In this document: piece by piece, positions 1 through 8,673 of the stretch
Numbering within the stretch: position 1 is the stretch's first letter
How the letters are laid out: each line of letters opens with the position of its first letter
Source: JAXGPP01 sp964436865
GTDB lineage: Bacteria; Planctomycetota; Planctomycetia; Pirellulales; Thermoguttaceae
Direction of reading: 5' to 3'
NCBI GenBank assembly: GCA_964436865.1
Contig: CAYTFK010000013.1
Coordinates: 1-47,380 of the forward strand
Length of the DNA stretch: 47,380 nucleotides
The notes under the pieces: model-generated
Database searches by the model: none
Seen by the model: only the letters and a program-made list of their open reading frames with translations
Told to the model about the DNA's origin: nothing
Translations under genes and position numbers: made by a program

Positions 1-95
1 AACATTCTCGGCCTGCTGGCTTGAAAAGCCCCGCCGCACACGCCAAATTGGAGGGCTCAGAACCTGGTCCGTCGGTTGGAGACGCGGAAGACTGT

Positions 96-767
96 ATGGC
101 GATCGACTACGTTCTCGAGCTTCGCTGCCCAGTGAAAGAGGCGGTGCCCACCGCGAGACTGGTGGACCTTGTCCGCGCGCAGCGGCTCGGCGAAACGCCT
201 GCCGATTGGGCGCAGCTCGAACCGCTGGCCCCGCACTGTGCCGACTGCCGGGCCAACGTGCTCCAGCAGCCTTTCGGCTGCTACGGCACGATCGAATACC
301 CGATCCGGCTGGCGGTCGAACAGTGGCTCATGTCGCGGCTGCCGGAGACGCTGGACTCCACCGCCGGCCATTTCCTCGTGGCGGCGATCCGCGATTTCCA
401 GTACAACGGCGAGCCCGTCGCCCGGCTCCGCGGCAACCGCGACTTCTTCGAGAGCCGCAAGCCGGCCCGGCGGCAGTGGGGTCCCTGGCTCAACAAGCGC
501 ACGATCACGTCGGATCAGATCCTGCAGATGATGTTCGGCCTCGGCAACCTCGGCCCTTCGCACTGTGTCACGCTGGCCCTGTTCCTCGGCATCCTGCCGC
601 ACGATTTCGATCCCTACCGCTCCGACACCACCGAACGGAACCGGCAGCTTGCCGCCGCGCAGATCGCCCCGCCGCGGAGTGATCCGCCACACGTGGAGAT
701 GGCCGCGTTCCTCCGCACCGTCGCCATGTCCCCCGTCCTCGACGTCCGCGTGCTGGTCGACGCCTGA
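96..767 (+). CDS. Hypothetical protein, conserved-looking, function unknown
   Basis: I do not recognise this family. From the ATG at 96 it encodes 223 residues with no signal peptide or membrane segment, so it is probably cytoplasmic. A short CxxC pair (HCADCRANV, about residue 50) could bind a metal or form a disulfide. The rest is a mixed helical sequence rich in Arg and Leu. The frame stays open to the left window edge, with a TTG at 21, so a longer N terminus is possible; I prefer the ATG because the upstream residues look like untranslated leader. It ends 59 bp before the convergent cupin gene. Function cannot be assigned from sequence. Confidence 0.6.
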   Translation: MAIDYVLELRCPVKEAVPTARLVDLVRAQRLGETPADWAQLEPLAPHCADCRANVLQQPFGCYGTIEYPIRLAVEQWLMSRLPETLDSTAGHFLVAAIRDFQYNGEPVARLRGNRDFFESRKPARRQWGPWLNKRTITSDQILQMMFGLGNLGPSHCVTLALFLGILPHDFDPYRSDTTERNRQLAAAQIAPPRSDPPHVEMAAFLRTVAMSPVLDVRVLVDA

Positions 768-826
768 CCCCTTCCGCTACGCCCCCTCTCCAAAGCACGG
801 CCGCAGTCCTCTCCGGGCTTTCGCGC

Positions 827-1162
827 TCACTCGCCGCGCATGTCCTCACGCACCGGGTAGAAGACGTCCACCGCCGTGAGACCCTCGCTCCCCGCAATCA
901 CCTTGTGCCGCACGCCCCCCGGCAACCGCCACATCTGGCCTCGGCCAACCTGGTGCGACCGCCCGTCGATGATGAACTCGCCGCCGCCCGCCACCATGTA
1001 ACCGATCTGCTCGTGGGGATGCTCGTGCTCGGCAATCACCGCCCCCGGCGCCATCTCCACCAGCGAGAGCGTCATCTGCCTCGCCTCCATCGCGTGCATC
1101 TCAACCCCCGGAAAAGGGTTCATCGCCACGCAATCCGATCGCTTCACGATGTACTCGAACAT
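827..1162 (-). CDS. Small single-domain cupin protein
   Basis: A 111-residue cupin, a beta-barrel fold that usually binds one metal. The first cupin motif is visible in the middle of the protein (H-E-H-P-H-E-Q-I-G-Y followed by a Gly-rich turn and E), giving candidate metal-binding His and Glu residues. The second motif is seen as LPGGVRHKV. The length fits stand-alone cupins, which may be isomerases, dioxygenases or sugar-binding sensors; the substrate is unknown. I chose the ATG at 1162 because GGAG lies eight bases upstream of it. An ATG five codons earlier (1177) is also possible. It converges with the preceding unknown gene. Confidence 0.8.
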   Translation of the reverse strand: MFEYIVKRSDCVAMNPFPGVEMHAMEARQMTLSLVEMAPGAVIAEHEHPHEQIGYMVAGGGEFIIDGRSHQVGRGQMWRLPGGVRHKVIAGSEGLTAVDVFYPVREDMRGE

Positions 1163-1792
1163 TCCGGATATCTCCATCTCGAGCGCAATGGTTACTCGAA
1201 CCGCACACTTGTGAACTTATCGTAAACGCGAAGCATAAGCGAGGCCGAGCGCAAGCGTTCTCGACTCAGACCGAAGCTGGTCCGTCGGCGTGTTCGCCCC
1301 GTCTTGACGACAAACCGCTGGCCCCCCCTCAGCCAAAAATCGCCCGCGTGGCTCAGGATTGGCTCTTGACAAGAATACATATACATATGTATAATATACC
1401 AACAACGCCGCTGCGCGACGTCCCGCGGTTGTGCGCTCAGCGTGCGCCGCGCTCCGGTCTTCAATCCGTAGCCCTGCACCCCCAACCCCGCTACGAACTT
1501 CAACACGGCAGCCAAAGGAGTGGGAAAACTTGCGTCCAATCGCCTCACCCGAAAACGAACTCCGCCTTCGACTTACCGCCGCGCGGCGCGGCGCAACGAA
1601 AGTAAACGTTCGCAAGGGCGTTTCGCTTCGCGCCGGTTTGAGGCCCGCACTGGACCGGCGAGCCGCCAGGAACGGCTCCGGGCGGTTGACCATCAAGCCC
1701 GTGGTTACAAACCGGTTACACCCCACTTCGGCGAATCGCGATAGACTCCAGTCAGTTGGATTCGCGCTTCACCGGGAGTAACGGAGGCAGCC
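1163..1792. other. 630-bp stretch without a convincing gene
   Basis: No reading frame here has a ribosome binding site plus recognisable protein content; the open frames are Arg/Ser-rich and look like GC-bias artefacts. The stretch holds an AT-rich island around 1371-1400 in otherwise GC-rich DNA, containing the promoter described separately. It also holds two direct GGTTACA heptamers (1703-1709 and 1714-1720) spaced one helical turn apart, 73 bp before the next start codon, which could be half-sites for a regulator. It may encode a long leader or a small RNA. Confidence 0.4.
1366..1395 (+). promoter_or_regulatory. Consensus sigma-70 promoter with palindromic spacer
   Basis: TTGACA (1366-1371) and TATAAT (1390-1395) are separated by 18 bp, both hexamers matching the housekeeping consensus perfectly. 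The spacer and the start of the -10 box contain the perfect 12-bp palindrome ATACATATGTAT (1381-1392), an obvious candidate operator for a dimeric repressor. The nearest downstream start codon is about 400 bp away (1793), so it either drives a long leader or a non-coding transcript. Promoter identity is inferred from sequence only. Confidence 0.55.
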
Positions 1793-3427
1793 ATGTTGCT
1801 CGCAAATCGCCCTTCGCTGTGCCTGAAATCCGCACCGCTCGTATTGTTGCTTGCCGCCCTGTCGTGGTCCGGTAAATGCCCGGCGGCTGACACCGAGGAA
1901 AATCCACACGTCTGGAAGCCGCAGATCAACTCGGTGGCCGTCTTCAAAAACGGCTTGGGGTTCTTCGTCCGCCAAGGCGAGGTCGCGCTCCGCGACGGGT
2001 GGTGCCACAGCGAGCACGTCCCTCCCGCCGCCTTCGGCACGCTGGCCATCTACGCGATTGACGAGGGGCGCCTGGTGGACCTTGTCGGCTCCGGTCCCGG
2101 TGAAACCATCGACTTCGACGGCCGCGACGCCCCCGACGACCAGGCTGCGCGGCGGGCGCGGCTCGAAGCCGCCCGCGGCCTGAAACTCCAACTCCAATAC
2201 CGGCACAAGGGCCAGTCCCGTTCCGCCGCTGGAACGCTCGTTTCGGTCGGTCCCGACTTCGCCGTGCTCGAAGAAGCCGATCAGAGCTTCGCCGTACCCG
2301 TCGGCGGAATCACGCGGATGCAGATTCTCGATCTGCCGCTGCGGATCCACGTCGCCCAGGGCGCAACGGGCGAGGAGGGCGAAAAGCCGAAACTCCAGAA
2401 GAATGATGGAAAGCCCGACCGCACGACGCTCGGCATGGCCTACCTTCGCCAGGGCATCACCTGGATACCCGACTACACCCTCAAGATCCTCGACGCCGAA
2501 ACAGCCGAACTAACGCTCCGCGGCACGCTGGTCAACGAGGCCGAGGACCTGATCCATACCGACGTTCACCTTGTCGTCGGCGTGCCCCATTTCGTTCATA
2601 CCGAGCATCTTGCCCCGATTGCCGTCGGCCAGATGATCCGCACAATCGGCGCCGGGCTTGCCCAGAACGTTCCGCAGCAGGTCATGTCGCAGCTTGCCAA
2701 CAACGCCGCCATCGTCACCAACTTCAAGGCAGCCGGAGAAGCCGACGTGATCGAGCGCCCCGTGGACGACGGCCGCGGCAACCTGCAGGCCGCCCTGGGC
2801 AACCTGCCGCAACTCGAAGGGGCCGCCGCCACCGACTATACGGTGTATACGAAGCGCGACCTGACACTCCACCGTGGCGAGAAAGCCATCCTCACGCTGC
2901 TGACGCGAAAGATCCGTTACACGCACGCCTATCGCTGGTCGCCCCCCGAGCCGATGAAGCACTACCTCGTGCTCGAGAACGATACCGGCAGTGCCTGGAC
3001 GACCGGCCCCTGCCTGGCGGTCGACGGCCAGCGGCCGCTCTCCGAGGACCTGATCCGCTACACGCCTCAGGGCGACCGCTTCGAACTGCCGGTGACCACC
3101 GCCATCAACCTGGCCCACGAGAAGACCGAGCGCGAGATCGACCGCCAGCTCAAGGCCCACTCGCCGAGCGAGAAGGTGTACTACGATCTGGTGACCATCG
3201 AGGGTGAACTCAAGCTGCGCAACTTCGACACCCAAGGGGTCGATCTCAGCATCACCAACCCAGTGCCCGGCAAGACGATCAGCGCCGATGGGGGAACTGA
3301 TTCGCTCGATCCCGATCGGCTCAAGCTGCTGGAGCGCCAAGGAACCATTCGCTGGCAACTCAAGCTTGCCCCCGGCGAACAAAAGACTCTTCACTACAAG
3401 TACGAGCGCTACGTCCCCTCGAACTGA
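1793..3427 (+). CDS. Secreted DUF4139-like protein
   Basis: A 544-residue exported protein. Residues 1-31 form a signal peptide ending near CPAAD. The region from about residue 205 onward (TLGMAYLRQGITWIPDY, then a stretch on added levels of sequence, ending in APGEQKTLHYKYERYV) matches the DUF4139 style: beta-rich domains seen in MuiA-like proteins and planctomycete secreted proteins of unknown role. The usual N-terminal DUF4140 coiled-coil is not evident, so only the C-terminal half is assigned. No catalytic residues can be named. A good ribosome binding site (GGAGG eight bases before ATG) supports the start. It stands upstream of a two-component system, with 96 bp between. Confidence 0.75.
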   Translation: MLLANRPSLCLKSAPLVLLLAALSWSGKCPAADTEENPHVWKPQINSVAVFKNGLGFFVRQGEVALRDGWCHSEHVPPAAFGTLAIYAIDEGRLVDLVGSGPGETIDFDGRDAPDDQAARRARLEAARGLKLQLQYRHKGQSRSAAGTLVSVGPDFAVLEEADQSFAVPVGGITRMQILDLPLRIHVAQGATGEEGEKPKLQKNDGKPDRTTLGMAYLRQGITWIPDYTLKILDAETAELTLRGTLVNEAEDLIHTDVHLVVGVPHFVHTEHLAPIAVGQMIRTIGAGLAQNVPQQVMSQLANNAAIVTNFKAAGEADVIERPVDDGRGNLQAALGNLPQLEGAAATDYTVYTKRDLTLHRGEKAILTLLTRKIRYTHAYRWSPPEPMKHYLVLENDTGSAWTTGPCLAVDGQRPLSEDLIRYTPQGDRFELPVTTAINLAHEKTEREIDRQLKAHSPSEKVYYDLVTIEGELKLRNFDTQGVDLSITNPVPGKTISADGGTDSLDPDRLKLLERQGTIRWQLKLAPGEQKTLHYKYERYVPSN

Positions 3428-3523
3428 TCTCGGGAGACCTCCTGCGCTTCACGTGATGAAATGTCGTCCGTCTACCACCGCGGAGCCGTTTGAGCTACGC
3501 TGGATGAATCGGGAACGCTTGCC

Positions 3524-4213
3524 ATGTCGCGGCAAATCCTCACCATCGAAGACGACCCGGCCATCCGCCGCGGAATTGTCGACGCCTTGCGCTACGCCGG
3601 CTATGCGACGATCGAAGCCGCCGATGGCCTGCGCGGCATGGAGGAGGCGACCGGGCGGCAATACGACCTGTTGCTCCTGGATCTCGTCCTCCCCGGCCGC
3701 GACGGCCTGGAGATCCTCCGCGAGGTCCGCCGCCTGCGGCCAACGATGCCCGTAATCATCCTCACCGCGCGGGGCGAAGAAGCCGATCGCGTCCGCGGGC
3801 TCCACGACGGCGCCGACGACTACATCGTCAAGCCGTTCAGCGTCAAGGAACTGTTGGCCCGCGTGGAGGCCGTCCTCCGCCGTTCGCCCGAGCGTCCGCT
3901 CGACATGGACGAGATCCCCCTGCCCGGCGGCTTGATCGACCTTGCCCGCCGCGAAGTGCGCTTCGACGACGGCCGCCGTGCCGAACTCTCGGAGCGCGAG
4001 GTCGAATTGCTCCGTTACCTGGCCGGCAACTCCGGCCGTGCGGTCAGCCGCGAGGAGATCCTGGCGAACGTCTGGCGGATTGCTCCCGAAGGGGTGACGA
4101 CGCGGACGATCGACATGCATGTGGCACGGCTTCGTGAGAAGCTCGCCGACAATCCGGATTGTCCCAGCGTGTTGTTGACGGTCCGCGGCAAGGGGTACAA
4201 GTTCGGCAAGTAG
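3524..4213 (+). CDS. OmpR/PhoB-family response regulator
   Basis: A 229-residue DNA-binding response regulator. Residues 1-120 are a receiver domain: acidic pair D10/D11, phospho-acceptor D53 (in LLLLDLVLPG), T81 and K103 (in VKPF) are all present, so it should be phosphorylated normally. The C-terminal part, about 130-228, is a winged helix ending in TVRGKGYKF, the standard OmpR-type finish. The following histidine kinase starts 21 bp downstream on the same strand and is the likely partner. The input signal and target genes are unknown. Confidence 0.95.
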   Translation: MSRQILTIEDDPAIRRGIVDALRYAGYATIEAADGLRGMEEATGRQYDLLLLDLVLPGRDGLEILREVRRLRPTMPVIILTARGEEADRVRGLHDGADDYIVKPFSVKELLARVEAVLRRSPERPLDMDEIPLPGGLIDLARREVRFDDGRRAELSEREVELLRYLAGNSGRAVSREEILANVWRIAPEGVTTRTIDMHVARLREKLADNPDCPSVLLTVRGKGYKFGK

Positions 4214-4234
4214 CGTGCAGCGTTTGCAGTTTCC

Positions 4235-6043
4235 ATGAGACGGTTCTGGTTCGTCTGGCTGTTGTTCGCCGCGTGCCTGGCGGTCGTGCTTTCGGGCATG
4301 GCCTGGGTCAGCGCTGCCGCGCTGCGCCTTGACCGCGCCGAGGCCGAGGCCCGGCGGCAGGCGGTTCTCGAAGAGAACGGCCGGCTGGCGCTCTGGCGAA
4401 TGGACTCGGCCCTGGCGCCGCTACTAGCTCAGGAGAGTGCCCGGCCGTATTTCGCTTTCCGCACATTCCTCCCGCTCGACCGGGCTTACGTGCAGATGTT
4501 CAATCGCCTCGCCAACCCGGTCGGCCCCGAGGAGACGATGGCGGCGTCGCCGCTCTTGGATCAGGTTTCGCCCTATATCCTCGTCCACTTCCAGTTCCTG
4601 CCCGACGGCCGGCTGGCCTCGCCCCAGGTCCCGGAAGGCGGCGAATACTCCATGGCCGTGCCCAAGCATCTGAGCGCCGAACAATTCACCCGCGCGCAGG
4701 CCGAGTTGAACCGCGTCGGCAAGCTCGTCGATCGCCACCAACTGCTCGCCCGATTGCCCGCCGCCGAGCAGTCGCCTTTGGAACTGATCGCGCCGGCGCC
4801 CGAAGCGTTCCAGATCGACCAGCAGCAGCTTCGCCAGCAGGCAGAAGCCATGCCGCAAGGAAAGGGTGCCGCCGAGTACCTCCGCCGCGACCAAGCCGTG
4901 CAACTGAACACCAAGATCCTCGTCCAATCGCAGGTAACCAACTCTGCGAATTTCCCCATCATGCCGAGCATCGAACCCACCGACCTGGGCGGCGTGCTCA
5001 TGACGCCCCTCTGGATCGACGGCGAGTTGATCCTGGCCCGCCGCGTCCGCGCCGGCGGCGAGGAATACGTTCAAGGCTGCCTGCTCGACTGGCCGGCGAT
5101 CCGCACGTGGCTGCTTCAGATCGTGGTGGATCTTTTGCCCGAGGCCGATCTCGAACCGCTCCGCGCGTCGGCCGACGCCGCCGATGCCCGCCGCCTGGCG
5201 GCCCTGCCGGTGCGATTGGTGCCCGGTTCGCTGCCGTCCGATGGCAACGGCCGCGTTTCCGCCATCGAGGTATCGGTGGCCGTGACCTGGATCTGCGTGC
5301 TCATCGCCGCGGCCGCGGTGGCGGCGCTGCTCTGGGGCGTGATCCGGCTCAGCGAGCGCCGGGCGACGTTTGTTTCGGCGGTCACGCATGAATTGCGAAC
5401 CCCGCTGACCACTTTCCACATGTATACCGAGATGCTCGCTGAAGGGATGGTCTCCGAGCCACAGCGGCGGCAGGAATACCTCGACACGCTGCGCCGCGAG
5501 GCGACGCGGTTGACCCACCTCGTGGAAAACGTGCTCGCCTACGCCCGGCTCGAACGCGGCCGCGCCAACGGGCGCGTCGAACGGTTCACCCTCGGTTCGC
5601 TCCTCGACCAGATTGTCCCCCGCCTGGCCGAACACGCCCGGCATTCCGGCATGGAAGTCACCAGCGAACTCGACGCCGCGGCCCGCGGGGCAACCGTGCG
5701 GGCAAACGCTTCGGCCGTCGAGCAGATCGTGTTCAATCTGGTCGACAACGCCTGCAAGTATGCCGCCTCGGCCTCCGATCGGCGGATCCACCTCGCCGCG
5801 CATCGCAACGGCTCGCAGGTCGAACTCCGCATCTCCGACCACGGCCCGGGCATCGCCCCCTCAGCGGCGAAACGGCTCTTCCGTCCCTTCTCCAAGTCGG
5901 CCCGCGAGGCCGCCCACTCCGCCCCCGGCGTCGGCCTCGGTCTGGCGCTCAGCCGCCGCCTGGCTCGCGACATGGGCGCCGACCTCGCCCTCGATCGTCG
6001 CGCCGAGGGCGCCTCTTTCGTCCTCACGCTGCCCATCTCGTAA
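4235..6043 (+). CDS. Membrane sensor histidine kinase
   Basis: A 602-residue sensor kinase. A membrane helix at about 4-27 and a second at about 346-366 enclose a periplasmic sensor region of roughly 315 residues that I do not recognise. The HisKA dimerisation domain follows, with phospho-acceptor H385 in THELRTPL. The ATPase domain shows the N box (N501, N505 in NLVDNACKYA), the DHGPGIA motif and the GVGLGLALS lid, so it is intact. No clear HAMP domain is visible between helix 2 and HisKA. It sits 21 bp after the response regulator gene and presumably phosphorylates it. The large unassigned sensor region makes the stimulus impossible to guess. Confidence 0.93.
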   Translation: MRRFWFVWLLFAACLAVVLSGMAWVSAAALRLDRAEAEARRQAVLEENGRLALWRMDSALAPLLAQESARPYFAFRTFLPLDRAYVQMFNRLANPVGPEETMAASPLLDQVSPYILVHFQFLPDGRLASPQVPEGGEYSMAVPKHLSAEQFTRAQAELNRVGKLVDRHQLLARLPAAEQSPLELIAPAPEAFQIDQQQLRQQAEAMPQGKGAAEYLRRDQAVQLNTKILVQSQVTNSANFPIMPSIEPTDLGGVLMTPLWIDGELILARRVRAGGEEYVQGCLLDWPAIRTWLLQIVVDLLPEADLEPLRASADAADARRLAALPVRLVPGSLPSDGNGRVSAIEVSVAVTWICVLIAAAAVAALLWGVIRLSERRATFVSAVTHELRTPLTTFHMYTEMLAEGMVSEPQRRQEYLDTLRREATRLTHLVENVLAYARLERGRANGRVERFTLGSLLDQIVPRLAEHARHSGMEVTSELDAAARGATVRANASAVEQIVFNLVDNACKYAASASDRRIHLAAHRNGSQVELRISDHGPGIAPSAAKRLFRPFSKSAREAAHSAPGVGLGLALSRRLARDMGADLALDRRAEGASFVLTLPIS

Positions 6044-6158
6044 CCCGAAGCGTTCTCCGCCTGCGTGTTGCACCGGCCCGGCGCGCGGGACTACACTATG
6101 CCGCATGAAGACGGCCGGCAGTTCCTTGGTATGCACCACTCGACCAGGAGAGACAGCG

Positions 6159-7487
6159 ATGAAGGCCTCAAAGCTTAACCGGCGGGAAATGATTGCCGCA
6201 GGCACCGCGGCCTGGGCCGCCGCGACGATCGTGCCGCGGCACGTGCTCGGCCAAGGCCAGACACCCCCCAGCGAGAAACTCAACGTGGCGGCCGTCGGCG
6301 TCGGCGGCATGGGCACGGGTGACATCGCCAACGCGGCCAGCGAAAACGTCATCGCGCTCTGCGACGTCGACCAGAATGCCCTCGCCCGAAATGCGCAGCG
6401 ATTTCCCAGCGCGAAGCTCTATGCCGACTTCCGCAAGCTGCTCGACGAGGAAAAGAGCCTCGACGCGGTCATGTGCGCCACGCCCGACCACCTCCATGCG
6501 GTCGTCTCGATCGCCGCGATGAAGGCCGGCAAGCACGTCCACTGCCAGAAGCCGCTCACCCATTCGGTTTACGAAGCCCGCATGATGGGGCAGGTGGCCC
6601 GCGAGATGGGCGTGGCCACGCAGATGGGCAACCAGGGGCAGGCGAGCGAGCAAGCCCGGCTGCTCTGCGAAACCATCTGGAGCGGCGCCATCGGCACCGT
6701 CCGCGAGGTCCACGCCGGCTCGAACCGCTATCCGCCCATTTCGCCCCGCGGCATCCCTCGTCCCCAGGAAACGCCCGCAGTCCCCGAATGGCTCAACTGG
6801 GACCTCTGGCTCGGCCCGGCGCCCGAGCGGCCGTACCATCCCTGCTATCATCCTTTCGCCTGGCGGGGCTGGTGGGACTTCGGCACCGGCGTGCTGGGCG
6901 ACATCGGTTGCCACCAGCTTTCGGCCGTGTTCAAAGCGCTCAAGCTGGGGCATCCGCAATGGGTCGAGGCATGTTCCTCGAACCACCAGTGCCCGCCGGA
7001 GATCGCCAACGAAACGGCGCCCCTCTCCTCAATCACCCGCTGGCAATTCCCCGCCGAGGGCGACCGTGCCGCGGTGACCATCACGTGGTGGGATGGCGGC
7101 CTCAAGCCGCCCCGTCCGGAAGAACTCGAACCCGACAGGAAGTTCGCCGAGGGCGATTGGCTGTTGATCGTCGGCGACAAGGGGAAGATGTACGGCTCCC
7201 GCGTGATACCCGACCAGCGAGCCCAGGAGCTTGGCAAGCCGCCGGAAGTCCTGCCTCGTTCCCCCGGCCACTACATTGAGTGGATCAACGCCTGCAAGGG
7301 AGGTGAACCGGCGGGCTCCAACTTCGTCGACCATGCCGCGCATCTCGCCGAAGTGGTGCTGTTGGGCAATATCGCCATCCGCACCGGCGAGAAGCTCCTC
7401 TGGGACGGCCCCAACCTCCGCTTCACCAACAGCGAAGCCGCCAATCAGCTCATCAACCCTCCCTACCGCGCCCCGTGGACTCTGTAG
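6159..7487 (+). CDS. Exported Gfo/Idh/MocA-family oxidoreductase
   Basis: A 442-residue NAD(P)-dependent sugar or polyol dehydrogenase-like protein. The N terminus has a twin-arginine-like leader (NRREMIAAGTAAWAAATIV), suggesting export in folded form with cofactor bound. The Rossmann motif GVGGMGTGD follows at about residues 47-55. The family's usual EKP motif reads QKP here (CQKPLTHS), replacing the Glu before the conserved Lys-Pro. GDIGCHQL supplies the usual catalytic-region His. Length fits the planctomycete secreted group. The ATG at 6159 has AGGAG eight bases upstream; a longer frame upstream overlaps the kinase gene and is not coding. Substrate unknown. Confidence 0.9.
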   Translation: MKASKLNRREMIAAGTAAWAAATIVPRHVLGQGQTPPSEKLNVAAVGVGGMGTGDIANAASENVIALCDVDQNALARNAQRFPSAKLYADFRKLLDEEKSLDAVMCATPDHLHAVVSIAAMKAGKHVHCQKPLTHSVYEARMMGQVAREMGVATQMGNQGQASEQARLLCETIWSGAIGTVREVHAGSNRYPPISPRGIPRPQETPAVPEWLNWDLWLGPAPERPYHPCYHPFAWRGWWDFGTGVLGDIGCHQLSAVFKALKLGHPQWVEACSSNHQCPPEIANETAPLSSITRWQFPAEGDRAAVTITWWDGGLKPPRPEELEPDRKFAEGDWLLIVGDKGKMYGSRVIPDQRAQELGKPPEVLPRSPGHYIEWINACKGGEPAGSNFVDHAAHLAEVVLLGNIAIRTGEKLLWDGPNLRFTNSEAANQLINPPYRAPWTL

Positions 7488-7523
7488 GGCGAGTAATCCC
7501 AGCCACACAGTGCAACGCCCCGC

Positions 7524-7549
7524 CTGGCAGGTGCGCCGGCATCTGCCAG
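7524..7549. terminator. Hairpin between convergent genes
   Basis: CTGGCAGGTGC (7524-7534) pairs with GCATCTGCCAG (7539-7549) over 11 bp, with one G-U pair and a GCCG loop. It lies in the 70-bp gap between the convergent genes ending at 7487 and 7558, so it probably terminates both. No clear U-tract follows on either strand. Confidence 0.5.
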
Positions 7550-7557
7550 CACGGGTG

Positions 7558-8379
7558 TCACGCCGGCGGTCGTTTCTCCGGCCCGGTGTAGAAACGATTG
7601 ATGTTGATGCCGCCCCGCAGTTCTTCCTCAAGGAGTTTGATCCGCGTCTCCAGGCGCTCGATCCGGCGCGCCATCTGGTCCAACCGCTGCTCAGGCGCGT
7701 CTTCCTTCTTGGGCCGCGGCACGCTCGGATAGTTGAGATGGCGGTTCAAGGCCGAGAAAAGATAGAGCGGATCCTTGCGCCGATTGGCCAGCGCGATCTT
7801 TCCTTCGCGTTCGCCAAAAAGGATCGGCTTGCCCGGCGGGCCGTTGATCCGGGCGTAGTGCTCGCTGCGGACGTAAATCAGGTCGGCGAAATCGATCAGC
7901 CCGATCTGGCGGCGGACAATGTCGATCCACTCGCGCCAGGCCTGGTCATAGATCGGATCGGCGGCCACGGCCACCAATCCCCGGTCATATCCCAGGCGGT
8001 TGCGGCACAACGTTTCAAAGTGGTAGAGAAAGATCCCCTGCTGGCTTCCCCCCTTTCCCCGGTACTCGGCCTCGCGTTCGAGGATCTCCAGCGCCACACG
8101 AAAGTCGAACCGTCCCTCCTCCTTCTCCGCCTCCTGGATGACGTAGGTCTGAAACGGCGTGAAATAGTGCCCCAGCCGGGCCATCGCCGTGGCAAAGCCG
8201 CCGGTGAGCTTCAGTTCTGCCGCCATGAACTCCAGGGCCATCGGCAGCTTGGCCGTCGAAAGCACCTCGTGGCTGATGGCCACCAGGAGTTCCTGCGTCG
8301 ACATTGCCTGCAGCATCCGCTCGCGAAGCGTGCGGTAGAAATAGGCCTGTTCGATGTATTCTTCGGGTTCCAGAAGCAT
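7558..8379 (-). CDS. Conserved hypothetical protein with C-terminal coiled coil
   Basis: A 273-residue cytoplasmic protein, mostly helical, without signal peptide. I do not recognise a named domain. Residues about 225-258 (RLDQMARRIERLETRIKLLE) form a heptad-patterned coiled coil, suggesting oligomerisation. The body is rich in aromatic and acidic residues. It is the last gene of a minus-strand run, 36 bp after the LapA-like gene, so it is probably co-transcribed with the membrane proteins upstream. It resembles conserved planctomycete proteins in style, but I can give no function. Confidence 0.75.
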   Translation of the reverse strand: MLLEPEEYIEQAYFYRTLRERMLQAMSTQELLVAISHEVLSTAKLPMALEFMAAELKLTGGFATAMARLGHYFTPFQTYVIQEAEKEEGRFDFRVALEILEREAEYRGKGGSQQGIFLYHFETLCRNRLGYDRGLVAVAADPIYDQAWREWIDIVRRQIGLIDFADLIYVRSEHYARINGPPGKPILFGEREGKIALANRRKDPLYLFSALNRHLNYPSVPRPKKEDAPEQRLDQMARRIERLETRIKLLEEELRGGININRFYTGPEKRPPA

Positions 8380-8415
8380 GGAAAGGGAACGGCCAGGCCG
8401 GATCAGGTGCAGCGT

Positions 8416-8655
8416 CTACTCTGATTCTACCGTTTCCGGCTTCTCCGTGCGGCGGCGCGATCGCCTGAGCCGCCATCCGGTAAACACCATGCCCAGCACA
8501 AAACCGATGGCCATCGCGCCCAGCAAGGCTGCCGCCCGCGGCAATTGCGTGCTCCAGACGAGGAATGTCATCGTCGTCGGCTCGGTGTTCTGGAAGATCA
8601 CGATCAGTGCCAGCACCACCAGCACCAGCCCGCCGATAATCCGCAAGTTCCGCAT
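8416..8655 (-). CDS. LapA-domain (DUF1049) small membrane protein
   Basis: A 79-residue inner-membrane protein with two hydrophobic helices (about 5-21 and 39-58) and a basic C-terminal tail (WRLRRSRRRTEK). The pattern LALIVIFQNTEPTTMTFLVW, two residues that start with a helix followed by a short beta strand and a second helix, is typical of the LapA/YciS family, which in proteobacteria helps assemble lipopolysaccharide. The role in planctomycetes is uncertain. It lies 18 bp downstream of the CPBP protease gene, in the same operon. Confidence 0.8.
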   Translation of the reverse strand: MRNLRIIGGLVLVVLALIVIFQNTEPTTMTFLVWSTQLPRAAALLGAMAIGFVLGMVFTGWRLRRSRRRTEKPETVESE

Positions 8656-8673
8656 CGTATCCTCCTCACCGGT

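Noticed and set aside
1192..1781. Several open frames of 74-169 codons in the 1.2-1.8 kb gap
   Set aside because: They have no ribosome binding sites, no recognisable motifs and overlap each other on both strands.
5613..6158. Upstream extension of the 6.2-kb oxidoreductase, and other long antisense frames over real genes
   Set aside because: It overlaps the C-terminal ATPase domain of the histidine kinase in another frame and is Pro/Ser/Arg-rich noise; the proper ATG at 6159 has a ribosome binding site. The same GC-rich codon bias produces long frames opposite most genes.
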